A stretch of 64,000 nucleotides of DNA from Echiichthys vipera (Eukaryota > Chordata > Actinopteri > Perciformes > Trachinidae): the NCBI GenBank assembly GCA_963691815.1, contig OY829645.1:14241056-14305055 (forward strand), written 5' to 3'. The notes under the pieces were generated by a model that did not search any database, had not been told where the DNA came from, and saw only the letters and a list, made by a program, of their open reading frames with translations. The position numbers were made by a program, and so were the translations under genes. Below, piece after piece: positions 60,501 to 64,000 of the stretch. Position 1 is the stretch's first letter. Every line of letters begins with the position of its first letter.

Positions 60501-61730
60501 TTTGTATGGTCGTTGCTATCACTTTAATGCTCAACACACAGTGATAAGTCATAGACAAAATGACTTTTGAGAGGTATTCACCTGCTGCAACTCCATACAC
60601 GCACACAACGACGAGTTACTGTCAATTCAATTACTGCATTTTTCCCCTCATAACTTCACAGAGGTTGCATAGAGATGTTTCCTGTTTACAATACAGGATG
60701 CACGCACATCAGGGACATAGAAAACTCATTGCCACAATTTCAGGATTGTTTCTATATGGATACTTTCAGTATTTAGAAATAAAGCATTACATTACTACAA
60801 TAACCAACATTGTAGGAAGAAGCTGAATTACTACCTCGAAGATAGTTTTTACAGGTAGGGGAAATTAAATGAAATTTCTGCTATTTGCTATAGTGCAAAA
60901 ACTCAATAAGATTAGACTGTAGTGTGCGCATGCAAAACCTACTCTGTGCAAAACTGTGTTGACATAGAATCTACAGACTCACAGGATGATGAAAAGAAAC
61001 GTGCACATCTGTTTGTGAGGTTTTTCTGTGAAAACATAATGCATTTTCCATCAAAAAAAAAACCTCTATCAGCTGTCTCACATTTCTTTTACTTCCTCCA
61101 GCAAGTATGCACAGATCACAGTTATGTTGCTCTTTGTATTTGTCATGGATTCAGACATAAATCCAGTCTTAGTTTTGATGAGATTGAACTGACAGTAAGG
61201 GGAAACCAATCATGGACATGTTGAAAACAACATGTGGTATCTCCCAATAATACAGACATGGTAAAACTTTCACAACATGTGTGTTGAACTGACCCAAAAT
61301 GTGCTAAACACATTTTTAAAGCCATGATGGAACCAGGAAGCAACATGCCGAGGCCTCAGAGACGAGTGATGTAACATGATGAACAGTTTAATTTTGAAAT
61401 GTGACATCTACTGAAAAAATCATCCTGTTAATAATAATTATGATTATGCCGTATAAAAAGTTTACTGATTGTCAGAGAGTCCTCTCATCTCTGTTGCCTC
61501 CAGATGTTGCACCATGGCGTCGCCACATGTTGTGTTTCTACCTGACTCCATGCAGACGGGGCAGCACTCCCCAGCAGGGGTGAAGGGGAAATGGCAGTGC
61601 GTTATAGGACAGGTGATCCCGTCACAAACCACCCGCCCTCCATTGCAGAGACAAGTCACACAGGGCTTTGGAGACCAGACGGCCTGGTCGAACATGGTCA
61701 GACCCTGGTACACACACTGGCCCTGCTTAC
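50028..61730 (-). CDS. ecm2: Extracellular matrix protein 2, nine coding exons (N-terminal exon not found)
   Basis: Secreted matrix protein combining a VWC domain with decorin-like LRRs. Coding exons in transcript order: 61730-61542, 59360-58566, 57019-56904, 56688-56553, 56147-55990, 54855-54716, 54222-54110, 52586-52373, 50196-50028, ending in TGA. They total 2030 nt, about 675 residues; human ECM2 is 699 with its N-terminus. All junctions are GT-AG and in phase. Domains in order: VWC with ten cysteines; about 136 residues almost entirely E, R and K; an RGD (58866-58858); a proline-rich acidic linker; a GCDISDVTLTC N-flank; about 14 LRRs; and the C-terminus FSCVRSSSSVVLKP, very like human FSCIRSYSSIVLKP. 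It precedes aspn on the same strand, as in human. The signal peptide and the roughly 100 residues before the VWC domain are missing; the exon may lie beyond 64000 or be unrecognised. Confidence 0.94.
50197..51371 (-). other. ecm2 last intron, distal part
   Basis: Holds a copy of the 'gctgcaactaatgatta' MITE family (about 50237-50515). The rest is AT-rich and without coding signal. Confidence 0.7.
50237..50515. mobile_element. hAT-type MITE copy in the ecm2 last intron
   Basis: 'agcttcaactaatgacgact' at the left and 'gattaattgattatcaatat' at the right, with the internal 'ccataaaatgtcaggaaact'. Same family as 9062-9365. Confidence 0.6.
51372..52341. mobile_element. hAT-type element adjacent to an ecm2 exon
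   Basis: Left end CAGTGTTTCCCATACACAGACC-like, right end GGTCTGTGGGAAACACTG; the ends are inverted matches apart from a 3-base gap. 970 bp, with an (AC)n tract at about 51535-51568 and no transposase. No clear target duplication was found. Its near edge is 31 bp from the ecm2 splice donor at 52372. Confidence 0.75.
51535..51568. repeat. (AC)n microsatellite
   Basis: About 16 AC units inside the hAT-type element 51372-52341. Confidence 0.95.
52373..52586 (-). CDS. ecm2: ecm2 exon (214 nt, LRRs)
   Basis: Acceptor ACCACAG ends at 52587 and the donor GTATGA starts at 52372. It encodes YVFAHMEPGLEYLYLSYNKL, LCLDHNQLVSIPSGINEM and LHFLRLNNNKIR. A hAT-type element starts only 31 bp into the following intron. 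Confidence 0.93.
52587..54109 (-). other. ecm2 intron without recognisable features
   Basis: 1.5-kb intron. A pyrimidine-rich patch (about 53515-53565, 'ctctctccttctctttatctctctctccc' type) is the only notable feature. No additional LRR exon is visible. Confidence 0.6.
54110..54222 (-). CDS. ecm2: ecm2 exon (113 nt, LRRs)
   Basis: Acceptor ATCTGCAG ends at 54223 and the donor GTAGGT starts at 54109. It encodes NLESIDLSNNDLYLVPSYLP and LVHLVLVGNNIERIPG, nearly identical in pattern to the human LESIDLSYNKLYHVPSYLP. Confidence 0.93.
54326..54508. repeat. Foldback repeat family, copy 3 (ecm2 intron)
   Basis: Same ends as copy 2 (CCCCAAAGCAATTTCAGTCA ... TGACTGAAATTGCTTCGGGG) with a longer centre containing 'gatgaagcctcttggatgag'. 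It lies about 100 bp upstream of the ecm2 exon 54222-54110. Confidence 0.85.
54716..54855 (-). CDS. ecm2: ecm2 exon (140 nt, LRRs), weak donor
   Basis: Acceptor TTTTCCAG ends at 54856. It encodes ELYLENNLIEEISETVF and LNIISLRHNRL then IAPLAWINH, as in human. The only donor that keeps frame is AG/GTCCGA at 54715, a poor match to GTRAGT. It joins correctly to the next exon (RNLESIDLS). Confidence 0.88.
54856..55989 (-). other. ecm2 intron with a dispersed repeat
   Basis: Contains a minus-strand repeat copy (about 55398-55640) that also occurs on the plus strand near 5325-5495. The remainder shows no coding signal. Confidence 0.7.
55398..55640 (-). repeat. Dispersed repeat, minus-strand copy in an ecm2 intron
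   Basis: Inverse-orientation copy of 5325-5495, extending further with a CCAAT-like 'attggttga'. It reads NMSVKDICHLCNV on the minus strand. Probably a transposon fragment; the family is unknown to me. Confidence 0.7.
55990..56147 (-). CDS. ecm2: ecm2 exon (158 nt, LRRs)
   Basis: Acceptor TTTAAG ends at 56148 and the donor GTATTA starts at 55989. It encodes LVILELEGNLLSEGNVDPLA and YLRLGRNHFRTIPQGLP, matching human LELEGNNLSEANVNPLAF and IIPQGLP. The donor GTATTA is weak. Confidence 0.92.
56553..56688 (-). CDS. ecm2: ecm2 exon (136 nt, LRRs) with GT-repeat acceptor tract
   Basis: Acceptor TGTGTGTCAG ends at 56689 and the donor GTGACA starts at 56552. It encodes LRRLYLDGNLLEVVPADLPP and LQELKISENRLRGINGNSF. 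The expected pyrimidine tract is replaced by a (GT)n-like stretch. Confidence 0.92.
56697..56740. repeat. (AC)n microsatellite next to an ecm2 splice acceptor
   Basis: Imperfect AC repeat on the plus strand, reading as (GT)n directly upstream of the acceptor at 56689 on the coding strand. Confidence 0.95.
56904..57019 (-). CDS. ecm2: ecm2 exon (116 nt, first LRRs)
   Basis: Acceptor GACCTGCAG ends at 57020 and the donor GTAAGA starts at 56903. It encodes NNISSIPAEAFNGIPN and LEWINLKKNKLTSEGIDPRA, colinear with human ECM2. A hAT-type element ends its near edge 58 bp upstream of this acceptor. Confidence 0.92.
57078..57745. mobile_element. hAT-type nonautonomous element in an ecm2 intron
   Basis: Inverted ends TAGTGTTG / CAACACTA, with inner similarity ('cagtataccgatac' against 'ggtatcgtaccgag'). 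Flanks GTTTATTT and GTTTGTTT form an 8-bp target duplication with one mismatch. 668 bp, no transposase. Confidence 0.78.
57746..58565 (-). other. ecm2 intron, no recognisable features
   Basis: About 800 nt of AT-rich intron between the hAT element and the large charged exon. No exon-like LRR segment in any frame. Confidence 0.6.
58566..59360 (-). CDS. ecm2: ecm2 large exon: Glu/Arg/Lys-rich segment, RGD, N-flank of the LRR domain
   Basis: 795-nt exon; donor GTAAGT at 58565. The chosen acceptor is CCACTCCAG ending at 59361; a second in-phase candidate ends at 59322 and would shorten the protein by 13 residues. After SGDSPVPKDLG come about 136 residues alternating blocks of E with R/K (59280-58875). 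Then LWLRGDVFEMPP, a Pro/Glu linker, a second Glu run and GCDISDVTLTC. The plus-strand frames here are low-complexity shadows. Confidence 0.9.
59361..61541 (-). other. ecm2 intron between the VWC and charged exons
   Basis: 2.2-kb intron with a (CAGA)n-type patch near 59545-59592 and an A18 tract at 59822-59839. No further coding segment was found. In human, additional linker residues occur here, so a small missed exon cannot be excluded. Confidence 0.6.
59822..59839. repeat. Poly(A)18 tract
   Basis: Run of 18 A on the plus strand in the ecm2 intron between the VWC and charged exons. No retroposon body was recognised next to it. Confidence 0.9.
61542..61730 (-). CDS. ecm2: ecm2 exon: von Willebrand factor type C domain
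   Basis: Acceptor GTTGTTTCAG ends at 61731 and the donor GTAGAA starts at 61541. It encodes KQGQCVYQGLTMFDQAVWSP through GECCPVC with ten cysteines, the VWC complement. It starts with two bases of a Gly codon, so an upstream exon must supply one G, matching the human LPG/KKGHC junction. Confidence 0.93.
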
Positions 61731-64000
61731 CTGAAACAACAAACACAGTCAGTTCAGTACTTCATTCTAGTTCAAAATCTTTTTTTAAGAGGTCCAAGTG
61801 GGTGGAATATAAAGGGAGTACAATTATCTGTTTATTACTAAATTATGATTGTTATCAGTTTACAAGATACATTTTTATTTCTGAGTCTATACACTCAAAA
61901 TACAACCTTGACGTACATATACAGGCAATTGCCGTCCAGAGTTTACGATGCAGAGCAAAATCTGTGCATGTTCACTTGTGTGGCACCCACCCACCACATA
62001 CCCCTGCCACAGTGGGCAAAACCGCCTTCCCTCTGCTGCCTGCCCTTATTCAAATGAATGGAGGTGGTGAGTAACCGCACAGCGGTGTGAAAGCAGCTTT
62101 ATCATTTATCGTGGCCATTTTGACTGAAGATGTTGCCCCTGTTCTTATTCCCAGTGAGGGAACAGCTGTCATTGTGCACAACAGCGACATAATTAAATCC
62201 CCGAACAAGTCAGAAATATCACCAGTAGTTCAGAGTAGAACAAGGGAAATTCAAACTTGTGGGTCCCATCTTTAATCAAACATGCTGACCCTCGTCATCC
62301 TCCTCAGCAGCAGCAGCAGGCCCTGCTATAGTAATTGCTGTATGTGTCTAGTCAACTCTAAAGCCTGTACTTTACCATCAGAACCAGACAAAGCAGTGGC
62401 TTGTAGTGTTTCCACTCCTCCCTTTGCATTAACTCCACCTTTCAACAGCAGACCTGGGACAGGACGAGGCTCTGACTGACAGTGAGTCAGTAGAAAAGAC
62501 TGTAAACCACTATGATACACCAGGAAGAGGCTCTTTGGGTCTATTTTAAGTCTGTCATCTATCCTTTCTAATGGTATGCTCTTTGTTACGTCCATAGAAA
62601 CACAGGTAGTTAAGAGGCTCAGGTTATTTCTCTTAAATACTGTCTCTCTTATATCTGTCCTTTTTACAGACAGCAATGAGACTGTCACCCTGTCATCTTT
62701 GCCAGAGCACACATACTTTAGAGCTTTTCTTTTCTTAGTAAAATATTGTCTTGCTGTCATAGAATATCTTTAAAGTCTTGTAAATTGCAGGGGTTTCTTT
62801 AAACAACACAGCAACCATCAGACTCTGCTGTGGCACCATCACTGTATGGTGTTCACTGCATATCAATGTTTTTAACAGAAGTGAAACAATTAGTTGACTG
62901 GCAAACAGCAGTTTTGCTAATCAGTCAATCACTTTTCAAGGAAAAATAAAGTCCCGGCTAAATATGAGTGTGACCGACCTCTGTGATTCCTTCACTCTTG
63001 ACCGTGTGAATTCATGATGTGAAGACACTGAATTCCTCTTTTGTTTTTAAACTCAAACTTTGGGAACTCTTGATCTAAATGATGGAAAACAACTGATTTG
63101 CTTTTTCTTTATAGAATGTTTTTTGTAACGCTTGGACTTGAGTTTACCTTTTCCACTTGACAAAATCGTAACTTTTTCTGCTGCTGACTGAGGTTATGAT
63201 CATGCTAGGTTGACCTTGAGAACTGCTTATTTCTGATCTGTTTGGTCGTTGTTACATTAGTCAGTTTTGTCTGCTTGTCTGAGCACAGAGGCATGTTCTC
63301 AGATCCTAAACAACAGCGAAAACGGAAACAGAACAAAATCCCCTGCAGCTACCACCAACACCACCTTCCCTTCTAATTACATAATGCTGACTTTATTGTT
63401 TTAAACTGAAGGGCTTCGACAGGGCTTTGAAGTCTTGCTTGAGTCTCTGTCTTCATCTCTGTGTGAGACTTATTTTCTGTCGAGCTCTTTTCCCACAGAT
63501 GGTTTTCCCTTTTGTTCATGGTGGTGATGATTTGTCATTAAATTAGAGTTTTAATAAGGGGCAGCTTCATTATGAGAACAGGATGAGCTGTTCTCTTGAA
63601 CCCTGTTTGAGTAAATTGTTTTTATTCAGTTAAAGATTTTGTTGACAAGAAAACTGTTGTGTAAAATACCACTTAAGAGTTTAAAATGATGACATATTCA
63701 GCCGGTTTTTATGTTGATTTACACATAAACATACTAACTATGAAAATTAACTAGTTAAATTGTTTTGAGAACTGGTCAAATTTGCTGCTTAACATTTGGG
63801 TTTCTTTTCTAAATTAAAAGAGGCCTTTGTGGGTTGTTTTTGGATGTATCAGAGATTTAAACATATACAAACTGTCACTGGTGTTGCTCAGCGACTTTCA
63901 CATGGTTGTTTTCTTTTGTACTTTGCATATAACGTTAATACACACACTTTAGTTCCATTGTTTCATGATTTAAAACTCACTTCCCGACAGGAAGATAGTT
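61731..64000. other. Region upstream of the ecm2 VWC exon; no confirmed gene
   Basis: I looked for a minus-strand signal-peptide exon and found none. One open minus-strand frame (62760-62326) has no recognisable family. It contains an in-phase but weak donor (CCAG/GTCTGC at 62453). The rest, to the window end, is AT-rich non-coding sequence. Confidence 0.5.

Overview
This window is vertebrate nuclear DNA, almost certainly from a teleost fish and probably a percomorph. It has split genes with GT-AG introns, long non-coding stretches, abundant (AC)n tracts, and dispersed repeats typical of fish: L2-type LINEs, a tRNA-derived SINE with a 'gtccttgggcaagacac' core, hAT MITEs and Tc1. There are no operons, CRISPR arrays or bacterial genes.

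Two real protein-coding genes are visible, both on the minus strand and both encoding extracellular-matrix leucine-rich-repeat (LRR) proteins. aspn (asporin, a class I small leucine-rich proteoglycan) is complete: seven coding exons from 33474 down to 28476 give a predicted 367-residue protein with a signal peptide, an aspartate-rich N-terminal stretch and the CX3CXCX6C cluster. ecm2 (extracellular matrix protein 2) lies upstream. Nine coding exons from 61730 down to 50028 encode a ten-cysteine VWC domain, a very long charged Glu/Arg/Lys segment ending in an RGD motif, and about 14 LRRs. Its signal-peptide exon was not found. The order and orientation ecm2 then aspn match the human 9q22 cluster. 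I see no OMD or OGN exons in the 28 kb downstream of aspn.

The rest is mostly repeats. 1-3628 holds a tandem duplication around a hAT-like element. 12.9-17.16 kb holds a decayed relic that I read as Polinton/Maverick (adintovirus-like): a fragment resembling a Polinton-type DNA polymerase B, a frameshifted capsid-like gene on the opposite strand, and an unidentified acidic ORF. Two later hAT insertions split it, one with a perfect 8-bp target duplication. 17.16-21.5 kb holds two successive L2-type LINE copies on the minus strand, the younger one carrying a foldback/palindrome insertion. 22.8-23.5 kb is a truncated Tc1. 34.83-35.87 kb is a triplicated unit of about 345 bp with an internal (GT)n. 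41.6-42.1 kb is a MITE with TTAA target duplications. The ecm2 introns carry at least three transposons, two of them within 60 bp of a coding exon.

Coordinates of both genes come from hand-read splice sites checked for reading-phase continuity through every junction. Family assignments are from recognition of the proteins; no database search was run.
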